From: an uncultured Sphingomonadaceae bacterium
Lineage (GTDB): Bacteria; Pseudomonadota; Alphaproteobacteria; Sphingomonadales; Sphingomonadaceae
DNA length: 64,000 nucleotides
Direction of reading: 5' to 3'
Assembly (NCBI GenBank): GCA_947493325.1
Contig: CANLQI010000002.1
Coordinates: 558,001-622,000 of the forward strand
Made by a program: the position numbers and the translations under genes. The notes beneath the pieces are model-generated. The model made no database searches, had not been told where the DNA came from, and saw only the letters and a program-made list of their open reading frames with translations. Position 1 is the first letter of the stretch; every line of letters starts with the position of its first letter. Below are positions 52,172-61,999 of this stretch, piece by piece.

Positions 52172-53262
52172 AGCTTCCGAAACGCTTTTGCAGCGTCTTC
52201 CGGCGCGACATCTACCGTGAACAGCCCTGTCGACTGTTCCACCGATGCCAGATATTTCACCTTGTCAGCAGAGCGTAGCAGCGGGTAGAATTGCGTGGTG
52301 AAATGCCAGCCCACATGTTTTCCAGCCGGGGCGGCATGCAGGCTGAGCATATAGGGGCATTCACGCCCGAAAAATGCATCATAACGCCGCGTTACATCGC
52401 CCAGAAGATGCGCAAAGCCGGTGATTTCGGCATCATCCATGTCCCAGGGTCCGGCGCGGCGCTGCATTGGTGCCACCCATATTTCATAAGGGAAACGCGC
52501 AAAGGGCGGAGCAAAGGCCAGCACGCCCGATTGCCTGGCCACGCCATATGTATCTTGCCATTTTTGCATATGCGCAGCGAGGTTATATCCGCCGGCAAAG
52601 GCGTCTGCTGCTTTGCGCGGCACTTCCGGGATGATCGGAAAGGCATAAATCTGGCCATGCGGATGATGCAGTGTCACGCCCACTTCCTCACCGCGATTTT
52701 CAAACGGCAGCACATAAGCGGCACCTGCTGCATAGAGTTCACGGTAGCGGTCAATCCATGCATGAACCAGCAGTTCGCGGCGTTCCCGCGACAATGTGGC
52801 CAGACTGCCTGAACCTTCCTTTGTATAGACCACCACTTCGCATCGGCCCGTTGCGGGGGCTGTCTGCACACCGTCTGGTGCGGTCATTTCCTGCGCGCTG
52901 TTTCTGCCCAGACCGCTAAAACTGGGGAAGCGGTTTTCAAATATCGCCAGATCGAAATCGGCAAACGGTATCTCGGTGGTATTGCCGCCCGGCAATGTGG
53001 GGGCCAGCGGATCATCCGCCGCTGATGGCTTGAACGTGCGGTTCTGCCGTCCGCTGGCATAGACAGACCAGTCCTGCCTGAGCGGATGGTATCGCAGTTC
53101 AGCCTCTTTCGGCCCGCCATCCAGCATATTATCGGCTACGGTACCATGGTGCGGGGCATAGCCATACAGCATCACATCGCGCCCGTCCGGCTTTGTCAAA
53201 TGCCGCCGGTGAATCGTCTTCCCGCGCGGTGCATGGTCCAATATATGCTGCCGATCATCCAT
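52168..53262 (-). CDS. galT: Galactose-1-phosphate uridylyltransferase
   Basis: GalT exchanges UMP between UDP-glucose and galactose-1-phosphate. The active-site motif HHPHGQIYAFP and the zinc-site region FENRFPSFSGLG are visible. ATG 53262 (MDDRQHILDH) gives 364 residues; an ATG at 53298 would add twelve. It overlaps galK by 4 bp. galE is not in the window. Confidence 0.94.
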   Translation of the reverse strand: MDDRQHILDHAPRGKTIHRRHLTKPDGRDVMLYGYAPHHGTVADNMLDGGPKEAELRYHPLRQDWSVYASGRQNRTFKPSAADDPLAPTLPGGNTTEIPFADFDLAIFENRFPSFSGLGRNSAQEMTAPDGVQTAPATGRCEVVVYTKEGSGSLATLSRERRELLVHAWIDRYRELYAAGAAYVLPFENRGEEVGVTLHHPHGQIYAFPIIPEVPRKAADAFAGGYNLAAHMQKWQDTYGVARQSGVLAFAPPFARFPYEIWVAPMQRRAGPWDMDDAEITGFAHLLGDVTRRYDAFFGRECPYMLSLHAAPAGKHVGWHFTTQFYPLLRSADKVKYLASVEQSTGLFTVDVAPEDAAKAFRKL

Positions 53263-53491
53263 GGATATAGACAAAGAGGGTAACACGCCTGTTTTCAAGC
53301 CCTTTATGCTTTCAAGTCACCCGCCCGCTTTCGCTGCACTGCAACATAATGCTATGCAAGTGGCCGCTTTGCCGCTACAGCGCTGACATGTAATCGCGGG
53401 CGCAAGCGCTGTCCTTTCACAGAATCGCGATATATTTTTTAAGCGCCCTCCGGTGAGACAATTCGGCTGGCCATATTTTTACTGGATTTCT

Positions 53492-55525
53492 ATGCCTTTT
53501 TCGAACCTGCCCGCCACCATAGCCGCTGCCCTTACCGAGCGCGAATATGCCAAACCCACCGCCGTACAGGCCGCTGTGCTTGAAGCCGAAGCCGATGGCC
53601 GCGACATGATCGTGTCGGCGCAGACCGGATCAGGCAAGACCGTTGCCTTCGGTCTCGCCATCGCGGCGCAGCTGCTGGAAGAAAGCGGCAATTTCCCGTT
53701 TCTGCGCGAACCGCGCGCGCTGATTATCGCGCCGACGCGCGAACTTGCACTGCAGGTCAGCCGTGAACTGGGCTGGCTGTATAAACAGGCCGGCGGACAT
53801 ATTGCCACCTGTGTCGGCGGCATGGATGCATCGAAAGAGCGCCGCAATCTGCGCCATGGCGCGCATGTCGTGGTGGGCACGCCGGGGCGTTTGCGCGATC
53901 ATATCGAACGCGGCGCGCTCGACCTGTCGGGCCTTAAAGCCATTGTGCTCGACGAAGCCGACGAGATGCTCGATATGGGCTTCCGCGATGATCTGGAAGA
54001 AATTCTTGACGCGACACCTTCGGAAGAACGCCGCACATTGCTGTTTTCCGCCACCATGCCGAAGCCGATTGTGCAGCTTGCCAAGCGCTATCAGAAAGAC
54101 GCGCTGCGCATTTCCACTGTCGGTGAAGATCGCGGGCACGGCGATATCAGCTATCAGGTTGTGACCGTTGCGCCGGCCGATACGGAAAATGCTGTCGTAA
54201 ATCTGCTGCGTTTTCATGAAGCCGAATCGGCGATGCTGTTCTGCGGTACGCGCGAAGCGGTGCGCCGTTTGCACAGTTCGCTGGTCGATCGCGGCTTTAG
54301 CGCCGTGGCACTGTCGGGTGAACATAGCCAGAGCGAGCGCAACCAAGCGATGCAGGCGCTGCGTGACAAGCGCGCGCGGGTGTGCGTGGCCACCGATGTG
54401 GCTGCACGTGGGCTCGACCTGCCTAGCCTGTCACTGGTGATCCATGTGGAAATACCGCGTGATGCCGAGACATTGCAGCACCGTTCAGGCCGCACCGGCC
54501 GCGCAGGCAAAAAGGGTACAGCGGTGATGGTTGTGCCGTATCAGCGGCGCAAGAAAGTCGAGCGTATGCTGGGCGGGGCAAAAATTCAGGCGGAATGGAT
54601 GGAGGCGCCAAGCCGCGCTGATATCCGCAAGAACGACAGTGAGCGTTTGATGAAGACCTTGCTGGAGCCGACCCAGGTGGATGAAGAAGACAGGGCGCTG
54701 GCGCAGCGGCTGCTGGCTGAAAAAAGCGCGGAAGATATTGCCGCCGCACTGGTACAGGCGCACCGTGCGAAAATGCCCGCGCCAGAGCAGATGCTCGATC
54801 GCGGACAGGCGCAACAGGAGCGTGGAGCTCCCCGGGCCGGGTTTGAGGACACGGTCTGGTTCAAAATGGATGTGGGTCATAATCAGCGCGCCGACGCCCG
54901 GTGGATTTTGCCGGTGCTGTGCCGACGCGGCCATATCACCAAGAATGAAATTGGTGCGATCCGCATTGCCGCAAACGAAACTTATTTTGAGGTGCCGCGC
55001 AAAGTGTCGGGCAAATTCATCGACGCACTGAGCCGCACCGAAGGCGCGGGTAATGATGATACCGATGATATCAACATCGTGCAGTTTGAAGGTAAGCCGC
55101 GTGACCTTGCCAAGCAGAACCGCAAGCGCGATTTTAATGGCAATTTTAGGGGCAAGTCCGGCGGTAAAGGCGGATTTGGCGGAAAGCGCGATGGCGGCGG
55201 TTATAAAGGCCGGGGCGGCAAAGGCGCGCCGCGCAGCAGAGAAGATGGTTTCAAGAAACGTGATGGCGACTTCAAAAAGTCCGGTGGTGATTTTAAAAAG
55301 CGCGATGGTGACTTTAAGAAAAAGGGTGGTGACGATTTCACGAAACGCGATGGCGACAAACCGCGCAGAGATTTCAAACCTAAACCTGAAGACCGCCCTG
55401 CCAAGTTAAAACCGAAATTTGGCGGGAAGCCTGATGGAAAATCCAAAAGCAAACCCAAAAGCAAACTAGGTGGACGCCCGCCCTTTAAAGGCAAAGGCGG
55501 TTTTAGGGGCGGCAAGAAGAAATAG
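53492..55525 (+). CDS. DEAD-box RNA helicase with basic repeat tail
   Basis: The 677-residue helicase has motif I AQTGSGKT, PTRELALQ, TPGR, DEAD, SAT and HRSGRTGRAG over residues about 1-370. A DbpA-type RNA-binding domain follows (about 445-525). The last 130 residues are Lys/Gly/Phe-rich, with repeats of DGDFKK spaced by KR or KSGG and a GGKR/RGG-like section, probably disordered and RNA-binding. ATG 53492 (MPFSNLPAT) is the likely start. It probably works in ribosome assembly or RNA turnover. Confidence 0.92.
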   Translation: MPFSNLPATIAAALTEREYAKPTAVQAAVLEAEADGRDMIVSAQTGSGKTVAFGLAIAAQLLEESGNFPFLREPRALIIAPTRELALQVSRELGWLYKQAGGHIATCVGGMDASKERRNLRHGAHVVVGTPGRLRDHIERGALDLSGLKAIVLDEADEMLDMGFRDDLEEILDATPSEERRTLLFSATMPKPIVQLAKRYQKDALRISTVGEDRGHGDISYQVVTVAPADTENAVVNLLRFHEAESAMLFCGTREAVRRLHSSLVDRGFSAVALSGEHSQSERNQAMQALRDKRARVCVATDVAARGLDLPSLSLVIHVEIPRDAETLQHRSGRTGRAGKKGTAVMVVPYQRRKKVERMLGGAKIQAEWMEAPSRADIRKNDSERLMKTLLEPTQVDEEDRALAQRLLAEKSAEDIAAALVQAHRAKMPAPEQMLDRGQAQQERGAPRAGFEDTVWFKMDVGHNQRADARWILPVLCRRGHITKNEIGAIRIAANETYFEVPRKVSGKFIDALSRTEGAGNDDTDDINIVQFEGKPRDLAKQNRKRDFNGNFRGKSGGKGGFGGKRDGGGYKGRGGKGAPRSREDGFKKRDGDFKKSGGDFKKRDGDFKKKGGDDFTKRDGDKPRRDFKPKPEDRPAKLKPKFGGKPDGKSKSKPKSKLGGRPPFKGKGGFRGGKKK

Positions 55526-55534
55526 GCTGCCCGC

Positions 55535-56659
55535 TTAATCGCCGACGGTGATACCGCTCCGGTCTGCGATCGCGCCTGCCCATGCCCATCCGCCGAAAGT
55601 TTCGGATATGGCGACCGTCAACTCATTTTCACCTTTGCGCAGATCCAGTCCCGCAGAATCAAAAAAACCGACTGTGCCTAGAAACCGGTAATCGCGGACC
55701 CGCCATCCGGCATTTCCGTAATATATGCGTTTGCCGTTCAGATAAATTCGCACCCGGTCCGAATAGCCAAAGGACAGCTCTTTCATCTGGTCTGTTTCCG
55801 ACACTATGTTGAGCCGGACGAAGACAGTATTGGCTTCACGGTTGCGTTCCGCAACTCTGGATAGATTGGCAATGCCATTGGTTTCGGCAGGCAGCGTCTG
55901 CCATGTCAGGTCCGCATAGGGTTTTTCGGAAAGCGTCAGGCTGGAATCGACCAAGGTTTCGGCAAAGGTGGAAGAGATGTTCCATTCACCAATCAATCCT
56001 TCGGGCAGCTCGGCAGATGTTTTCGGCGTGCCGACAATCGCGTCTCCGGCCTGTAGCGGACGGATTGTGATATTGGAAAAATAGGCTGGGCCTGCCTGCC
56101 GCCCGCCGCTGCGCAAGCCGACATAGCCGCTGGTCAAGGCGGTTTTCAGGTCGGGAATATGGAGGACGGGTGCAGCGCTGTTAAAATATATGTCGGCACG
56201 GTCCCCCTGCACCACGATTTTGACTTTATTCCAGCCACCATATTTTTGCGAAACCGGGGCGATGCCATTGCCATCCGAGAAAATCTGCCATGCGCTATTG
56301 CCATTTTCGACCGGCGTATATTGCAGCGCATCGGGCTTTTCATTCAAATGCCCGCGAAAATACATTTCCTCATAATGCCGGTCGCTGGCGGCACGCCAGC
56401 TTGCACCTATAAATATCTGCTGCTCGGCATAGGCGGCGTCAAAGCTGATAACGCCATCGGTGAAAATCATGTCATCGGCCCATAGTCGCCCGCGCACCAG
56501 TTTGATGGCTTCGCGGCCCAGATGACTGGTGACTTCCGCCTCTTGCGCCGCAACGCGCCAGACCTGTCCTTTGTATTCCAGAGCCGTGTCCTGCGCGGCG
56601 GCAGGCAGTGCAAAGAGCGCATGGATAATCGCGAGCATGAGGAGGAATAGGCGGCGCAT
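55535..56659 (-). CDS. Secreted LamG/DUF1080-like protein
   Basis: The 374-residue product has a signal peptide (MRRLFLLMLAIIHALFALPAAAQ). A concanavalin-like domain follows (about 45-210, with WQIFSDGNGIAPVSQKYGGWNKVKI and SGYVGLRSGG), then a second beta-rich domain (YSDRVRIYLNGKRIYYGNAGW). DUF1080-type domains bind or cleave carbohydrate-like ligands. The role here is unknown. ATG 56659 is chosen because upstream starts bury the signal peptide. Confidence 0.8.
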   Translation of the reverse strand: MRRLFLLMLAIIHALFALPAAAQDTALEYKGQVWRVAAQEAEVTSHLGREAIKLVRGRLWADDMIFTDGVISFDAAYAEQQIFIGASWRAASDRHYEEMYFRGHLNEKPDALQYTPVENGNSAWQIFSDGNGIAPVSQKYGGWNKVKIVVQGDRADIYFNSAAPVLHIPDLKTALTSGYVGLRSGGRQAGPAYFSNITIRPLQAGDAIVGTPKTSAELPEGLIGEWNISSTFAETLVDSSLTLSEKPYADLTWQTLPAETNGIANLSRVAERNREANTVFVRLNIVSETDQMKELSFGYSDRVRIYLNGKRIYYGNAGWRVRDYRFLGTVGFFDSAGLDLRKGENELTVAISETFGGWAWAGAIADRSGITVGD

Positions 56660-56714
56660 GGGGAAAGCTCCTGTCAGATAAGTTGTCGGTGCATGTATGC
56701 AGGCAGTGCTTCTG

Positions 56715-57557
56715 TCAGTTATTGCAAAAAACGGCCAAGGCGCGTCTTTCCCGGTGCAGGTCTTGTGGAGTGAGGCCAATTATACCCTTGAAATCATTGA
56801 TCATATGTGCCTGGTCGTAATATCCCGCCCCATAGGCAATTTGCGCCCAATCGGGATGGTCCAGATTTTCCGCCATTAGCGCGGTGCCGGTCACGCGCAA
56901 CATGCGGGCATAGGATTTTGGGGAATGCCCGGTAATGCTGCGAAACCGCCGCCGCAAATGTCGTTCGCTTACATCCAACCGCTTTGCCAGCGATTGTGTC
57001 CGCATGCGCCCGCCTGTCTGGCGCAGGATGTGAAGTGCGGTATTTTCCGGCGTATCCTTCACATATTGATGGCATGAAAATGCACCCAGTTCACGCACAA
57101 GTGCCGCGGCAATATCGTGCGGGGTTCCCGTTTCAGCAATTTTCAGCGTTGATGTAAAATGCGTGCGCATTGCATGCGGCGCATCCAACATATTGGGCAT
57201 GCCATCATGAATATCGGCAGGCAGGAACCCGCATATATGTGCGGAATATTCGGGCAGCAACTGTACGGAGATAATGTCTTCGCGCGGTTGCGGTCTGTAC
57301 CAGTGCGGTCGCATGTCAGCGCGGCATATTTTCAGGCCGATACACGATATCGCGCCGTCATGATCATACCTGCGCAGGATGGACAGGCTGGGCTCGCCAT
57401 GCGGAAGCACGCGGTGGTGCGCAGACCTTTCCTGCCCGGCAATGCTGATCCACAATTTGTCCATGACATGCGAATCAGTGCTGAGTGCCCATGACTGGTA
57501 TTGCCCCAGATTCTGTGCGGGCGTGCTGTTGCGATAGCTGGGGACGGGCTTGGACAT
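56715..57557 (-). CDS. AraC-family transcriptional regulator
   Basis: The 280-residue protein has an N-terminal sensing domain and a C-terminal double helix-turn-helix (about 185-275), with LAKRLDVSERHLRRRFRSITGHSPKSYARM and IAYGAGYYDQAHMINDFKGIIGLTPQD. It lies upstream of, and on the same strand as, the secreted LamG-like gene (55-bp gap), which it may control. The effector is unknown. Confidence 0.9.
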   Translation of the reverse strand: MSKPVPSYRNSTPAQNLGQYQSWALSTDSHVMDKLWISIAGQERSAHHRVLPHGEPSLSILRRYDHDGAISCIGLKICRADMRPHWYRPQPREDIISVQLLPEYSAHICGFLPADIHDGMPNMLDAPHAMRTHFTSTLKIAETGTPHDIAAALVRELGAFSCHQYVKDTPENTALHILRQTGGRMRTQSLAKRLDVSERHLRRRFRSITGHSPKSYARMLRVTGTALMAENLDHPDWAQIAYGAGYYDQAHMINDFKGIIGLTPQDLHRERRALAVFCNN

Positions 57558-57633
57558 ATTGGGCGTTTCCTGTCTGACGCTACGTCATCATATCCCAAAA
57601 GCATATATTGGCAAATAAATCGGAAAATATCTT

Positions 57634-57675
57634 GATGTGATATCTGAGTCTATGTATCACATTGAAATGTGATAC
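57634..57675. promoter_or_regulatory. Operator-like palindrome before the HTH-RibB gene
   Basis: GTATCACAT-tgaa-ATGTGATAC (57654-57675) is a perfect 9-bp inverted repeat ending 17 bp before ATG 57693. A further ATGTGATAT half-site lies at 57635-57643. The site is well placed for repression of the riboflavin gene. Confidence 0.6.
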
Positions 57676-57692
57676 TTAACGGAGTTCTGCCA

Positions 57693-58985
57693 ATGTCTGC
57701 GCAATTAATCGAGAAAATCACCACCCTGATAGAGAATGGCCAGACCACGCGCGCAGGGCTGGCCCGCGCGGCGGGGCTGCATGCCAACTCGCTGCGCCGG
57801 CTGGGTGAAGATGACTGGAATCCGACTGCCGAGACGCTGGGCAAGCTCGAAAATTACCTGGCCCAGGATGCAGGCGCGGTGATGGCGAGCGCAGAGGAAA
57901 TCATTAACGAGGCGCGCAATGGCCGCATGTACATTCTGGTCGATGATGAGGACCGGGAAAATGAGGGTGACCTGATTATCCCTGCGCAGATGGCCACGCC
58001 CGATGCGATCAATTTCATGGCGACGCATGGCCGGGGTCTGGTCTGCCTCGCCATGACCAAAAACCGGGTCGATGAGCTGGGACTCAACATGATGACAGCG
58101 GATAACCGGGAGCAGCATCAGACTGCCTTTACCGTGTCGATCGAGGCGCGTGAGGGCGTGACCACCGGTATTTCCGCCGCTGACCGCGCGCGTACCGTGG
58201 CAGTGGCGATCGACCGGTCCAAGGGGCCCGGCGATATTGTTGCGCCGGGCCATGTATTCCCGCTTCAGGCGCGCAATGGCGGTGTGCTGGTGCGCGCGGG
58301 CCATACCGAAGCGGCGGTTGATGTATCGCGGCTGGCCGGTCTCAATCCATCGGGCGTGATTTGCGAAATCATGAAAGATGATGGCGAGATGGCGCGCCTC
58401 GATGACCTGATCGGCTTTGCCCATAAGCATGGCATGAAAATCGGCACGATCCGCGACCTTATCGCCTATCGCCTGCGCCACGACCATCTGGTTGAAAAAC
58501 GCGCCGAGGTGGATTTGCAAAGCGAACATGGCGGCCTGTGGAAAGCGATCAGCTATTTCAACACGGCTACGGAAACCGAGCAGGTCGTGCTGCAAAAAGG
58601 GCATATCAACCCTGACAAACCGACGCTGGTCCGCATGCACGCGCTGTCGGTTTTCAACGATGTGTTTGCGGCCGATAACAAACAGTCTGGCATGCTGGCC
58701 GAATCGATGAAGATTATCGCCGAGGAAGGTGCCGGTGTCATTGTGATGATAAACCAGTCCGGCCCCAGCGCGCTCACCAATCAGGTGCGCAAGCTGGCCG
58801 GTGAAAAAGGCCCGCCGATGGACCAGCTGCGCGATTATGGCGTTGGTGCGCAGGTGCTGGCCGAACTGGGCGTGCAGGACATGACACTGCTCACCAATAC
58901 CAGTCATGATCTGGTCGGGCTGGACGCCTATGGCCTGCGTATTGTAGGGCAGAAGGCTGTACCCACTGGCCCTGGCAGAAGCTGA
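57693..58985 (+). CDS. ribB: HTH-RibB fusion: 3,4-dihydroxy-2-butanone 4-phosphate synthase with GCHII-like domain
   Basis: Residues about 1-65 form an HTH-like segment (TRAGLARAAGLHANSLRRLG, then WNPTAETLGKLENYL). Residues 72-275 are RibB, with DDEDRENEGDL and GHTEAAVD at the active site. Residues 285-425 resemble GTP cyclohydrolase II but lack its zinc cysteines, so this part is probably not catalytic as RibA. RibB makes the four-carbon unit of riboflavin from ribulose 5-phosphate. ATG 57693 has GGAG upstream. ribH follows 48 bp later. Confidence 0.9.
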   Translation: MSAQLIEKITTLIENGQTTRAGLARAAGLHANSLRRLGEDDWNPTAETLGKLENYLAQDAGAVMASAEEIINEARNGRMYILVDDEDRENEGDLIIPAQMATPDAINFMATHGRGLVCLAMTKNRVDELGLNMMTADNREQHQTAFTVSIEAREGVTTGISAADRARTVAVAIDRSKGPGDIVAPGHVFPLQARNGGVLVRAGHTEAAVDVSRLAGLNPSGVICEIMKDDGEMARLDDLIGFAHKHGMKIGTIRDLIAYRLRHDHLVEKRAEVDLQSEHGGLWKAISYFNTATETEQVVLQKGHINPDKPTLVRMHALSVFNDVFAADNKQSGMLAESMKIIAEEGAGVIVMINQSGPSALTNQVRKLAGEKGPPMDQLRDYGVGAQVLAELGVQDMTLLTNTSHDLVGLDAYGLRIVGQKAVPTGPGRS

Positions 58986-59033
58986 ACCGCCCACAGGCCC
59001 GTAACGATATCCAGCGAATATAAAGGACAAAAA

Positions 59034-59459
59034 ATGGCCCATTTCCTGATCGTGGAAGCACGGTTTTACGACCATCTCAACGACCTGCTGCTCGAAGGTG
59101 CACGCGAGGCATTGGAACGCGCTGGCCACAGCCATGAGACCGTGACTGTGCCTGGCGCGCTCGAAGTGCCCGCGGCAATATCACTGGCGATAGATGCACA
59201 GAAATACGACGGCTTTGTCGCGCTGGGCGTCGTGCTGCGCGGGGAGACTTATCATTTTGAAGTCGTATCGAATGAAAGCGCGCGGGGCATCATGGCGCTG
59301 ACGCTGGATGGTGCGGCCATCGGCAATGGCATATTGACCGTCGAAAACGAGGCGCAGGCACTGGCCCGCGCTGATAAAACGCAAAAGAACAAGGGCGGCG
59401 AAGCGGCGATGGCGGCGATCCGCATGCTCGAACTCGCGGACAGTTTCGCGGGGCGGTGA
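59034..59459 (+). CDS. ribH: 6,7-dimethyl-8-ribityllumazine synthase
   Basis: RibH condenses the RibB product with the pyrimidine intermediate in riboflavin synthesis. Family motifs [11 protein letters not shown] and [20 protein letters not shown] are present, with [16 protein letters not shown] near the C-terminus. The length of 141 residues is on the short side but complete. It forms an operon with the HTH-RibB gene. Confidence 0.95.
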   Translation: MAHFLIVEARFYDHLNDLLLEGAREALERAGHSHETVTVPGALEVPAAISLAIDAQKYDGFVALGVVLRGETYHFEVVSNESARGIMALTLDGAAIGNGILTVENEAQALARADKTQKNKGGEAAMAAIRMLELADSFAGR

Positions 59460-60430
59460 TGGCCCCATGAAGTACAGCGGCGTTTTCCCGTCGCCATGCG
59501 GCACCGGAACTGCGTCCGCCTATACCATTGATTGCACTGCATAATACGGCCAAAGTTTAATAAAGTTTCGGACTGTCGATAGTGCGCGGACCTGTCCTCC
59601 ACCGCAACACTGCACCATGCCGCTCTGGATCCTGAAACAAGTTCAGGATGACGGGGGTGGAAAGGATGATGCAGGCAAAGTTTAATAAAGTTTAGGACTG
59701 CACATATGGCGACAGCAATGCAGCTTGAGTCCCCGCCGCAGACAGGCATATGCCATGCGTCCCTATATGGTGAACCAGCGGGCGAAGCAGGGTATGAAGC
59801 ACCATGGCGCACCGGAACTGCGCCTATCCCTCCCCCTGATACCACTGCATAATATGGCCGAAGTTTAGTAAAGTTTAGGACTGTCGATACGGAGCATTTC
59901 GGTCCCCTGTTATTACACTGCATGGCGCTACGACAGCCATGCCCCTTACCGTCATCCCGGACTTGATCCGGGATCCAGAATGTATAGTCACAGCAGTTGC
60001 ACCATACCGCTCTGGATCCTGCCCATCTCGTCATCCCGGCGAAAGCCGGGATCTCCCTTTCTTTTGCCGCACATCGGTGTCGCGGGATAATGCAGGAGAT
60101 TCCGGCTTTCGCCGGAATGACAAGAAAAAAGAGGATGACAAGGAAAAATAGTATGACACGAATGGAGAGGATGACGAAGAAAATAGGATGGCGGGAACGG
60201 AAGGGATGATGCAGAGGGTGGGCCCTGCGCAGACAGGCAAAATAGCGCATAAGCGCGGCGGATAAAGCGAGGAGGAACAGCATCGCCTGAGGCTATCACA
60301 GCACATCATCTGTAGGACAGCGGTTTGTGCGGGGAGAGGCGCACCACAAGCCACTTGCACTTTTATGTCGATCCCATAGTGTCACCCCCTGCACCGGGCA
60401 GGATATAGCAGGGCAGTAGGGGAGAGACAT
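59460..60430. repeat. Repeat-rich intergenic region
   Basis: A 970-bp gap with no supported gene. AAAGTTTAATAAAGTTT followed by MGGACTG occurs at 59552 and 59677, and with two changes at 59860; the flanks (CGCACCGGAACTGCG, CATAATAYGGCC) are partly duplicated too. Palindromes are ATCCTGAA/TTCAGGAT (59629-59649), TCCCGGA/TCCGGGA (59955-59973), and a facing pair TCCCGGC-gaaa-GCCGGGA (60034-60051) and TTCCGGC-tttc-GCCGGAA (60100-60117). These are REP-like elements. Confidence 0.7.
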
Positions 60431-61999
60431 ATGCTGAGCAGCGGTGACAGTGCGGTCCAGCTCGCTGTATTTATCGGATTGATGGTGCTGGTCGCGGCTC
60501 TGGTCTATTTCAAGGTGCGCGGCAAGGGAGCGGGCGAAGATGCCGATTCCAAGGAAGTGTTTCTGGCCGGCGGCGGGCTGAACTGGTTCTTTATCGCGGG
60601 CGCGATTACGCTCACCAATCTTTCAACCGACCAGCTTGTTGGCATGAACGGTAATCAGATGCTGCTGCTGGCCTGGTGGGAACTGTCCGCCATTGTCGGG
60701 CTTTCCATTCTCGCCTTTGTGTTCGTACCGATCTATTACCGCGCCAATTGCACCACCGTCACGCAGCTGCTGGAAAAACGGTATAATCAGCGCAATATTC
60801 GCACCACGATTTCAGCGCTTTTCCTGATCGGCAATATCCTGATCTATCTGCCCGCCGTTATCTATAGCGGGTCGCTATTTATGCAGTCTTTGTTCGGGCT
60901 GGAATCCCATGTGGTTTCCGTGACGGTTTCAGACAGCGAGATGAGTTTCGACCTGACCCTTATTGCCATTGCGACGGTGTTTGCGGTTGTGGGGGCGGCT
61001 TATGCCATATTGGGCGGTCTGCGCGCAGTTGCCGTGCTCGATACTTATAGCGGTGTCGGCATTTTGGCGCTCGCGCTGGCGGTTGTATTCCTGGCTCTGC
61101 AGGCGGTGAATTTCGATATTGTGACAGATGTGCCGCCGGAACGGCTGACCATGATCGGGTCAAACACATCGCCAATCCCGTTTCACACGCTGTTTACCGG
61201 CATGATCCTGATCCAGATTTTCTATTGGAGCACCAACCAGAATATCACGCAAAAGGCATTGGCGGCGCCCACGGTCAAGGAAGCGCAAAAGGGCGTGATG
61301 GCCGCGGCTTTTGTCCGCTTTCTCATCATCCCCGCCATTGTTGTCGTGCCGGGCGTGGTGGCGTATAAACTGTTCGGCGATGTCGGCGACAAAGCCTACG
61401 GCATGCTGGTTGCCGAAGTGCTGCCCAGCTGGACCAGCGGCATGTTTGCGGCGATGATTGCTGCTGCCGTGTTGACGACATATTCCGCGGTGCTGAACGC
61501 GACGACGACGCTGTACACGGTGGATTTGCACAAACCCTATATCAACGAAAACGCGCGTGCGGGCCGTCTCAACCGGATTGTCGGCATTGCCGCCACGATT
61601 ATCGCGGTATTGCTGGTGCCGGTATATGCCAATGCGGAAAGCATCATCAATTTGCTGCAACAGCTCAACGGCCTACTGTCCATGCCGATCCTGTCGGTCT
61701 TCATTGTCGGGTTGCTGTTTAAAAATGTTGATGCTGATGCCGCGATCGCCGGCCTGATCTGGGGCTTTGCGCTCTATGCGTTCCACAATTTCACGCTCTA
61801 TGCGAAAGGCGCTGTCTATGAAGGTGAGACAGTGTATCAGCACTTCGGTCTTGACTGGCTGCATTATATAGACGTGATGGTCATTGTGCTTGTCACGTCG
61901 GTCATGGCTGCGCTGATTGTAAACCGGCTGGTGTATGGAAAACGCGCTTCGTTTGGCTGGCGTGGCGGCGAAGGTGCGGGAGTGGCGACGGGTGGCTGA
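60431..61999 (+). CDS. SSS-family sodium:solute symporter
   Basis: The 522-residue membrane protein has about 13-14 helices and the SSS features AGAITLTNLSTDQLVGMNGNQ in helix 1-2 and WSTNQNITQKALAA further on. These match the SglT-like sugar symporter group. The substrate could be a sugar, galactoside or polyol. Its stop overlaps the glpK start, linking it to glycerol use. AGGGGAGAGAC precedes ATG 60431. Confidence 0.88.
   Translation: MLSSGDSAVQLAVFIGLMVLVAALVYFKVRGKGAGEDADSKEVFLAGGGLNWFFIAGAITLTNLSTDQLVGMNGNQMLLLAWWELSAIVGLSILAFVFVPIYYRANCTTVTQLLEKRYNQRNIRTTISALFLIGNILIYLPAVIYSGSLFMQSLFGLESHVVSVTVSDSEMSFDLTLIAIATVFAVVGAAYAILGGLRAVAVLDTYSGVGILALALAVVFLALQAVNFDIVTDVPPERLTMIGSNTSPIPFHTLFTGMILIQIFYWSTNQNITQKALAAPTVKEAQKGVMAAAFVRFLIIPAIVVVPGVVAYKLFGDVGDKAYGMLVAEVLPSWTSGMFAAMIAAAVLTTYSAVLNATTTLYTVDLHKPYINENARAGRLNRIVGIAATIIAVLLVPVYANAESIINLLQQLNGLLSMPILSVFIVGLLFKNVDADAAIAGLIWGFALYAFHNFTLYAKGAVYEGETVYQHFGLDWLHYIDVMVIVLVTSVMAALIVNRLVYGKRASFGWRGGEGAGVATGG

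Noticed and set aside
57561-57692. FMN riboswitch upstream of ribB
   Set aside because: The leader is short, and the conserved RFN-element segments are not visible; a simple palindrome is present instead.
57705-59135. Long minus-strand frame of 476 codons opposite ribB
   Set aside because: It is His/Arg-rich, has no domain pattern, and lies antisense to clear ribB and ribH coding sequence.
59252-60283. Minus-strand frame of 343 codons in the repeat-rich gap
   Set aside because: It runs through palindromic repeats, with low-complexity Leu/Phe stretches produced by them.
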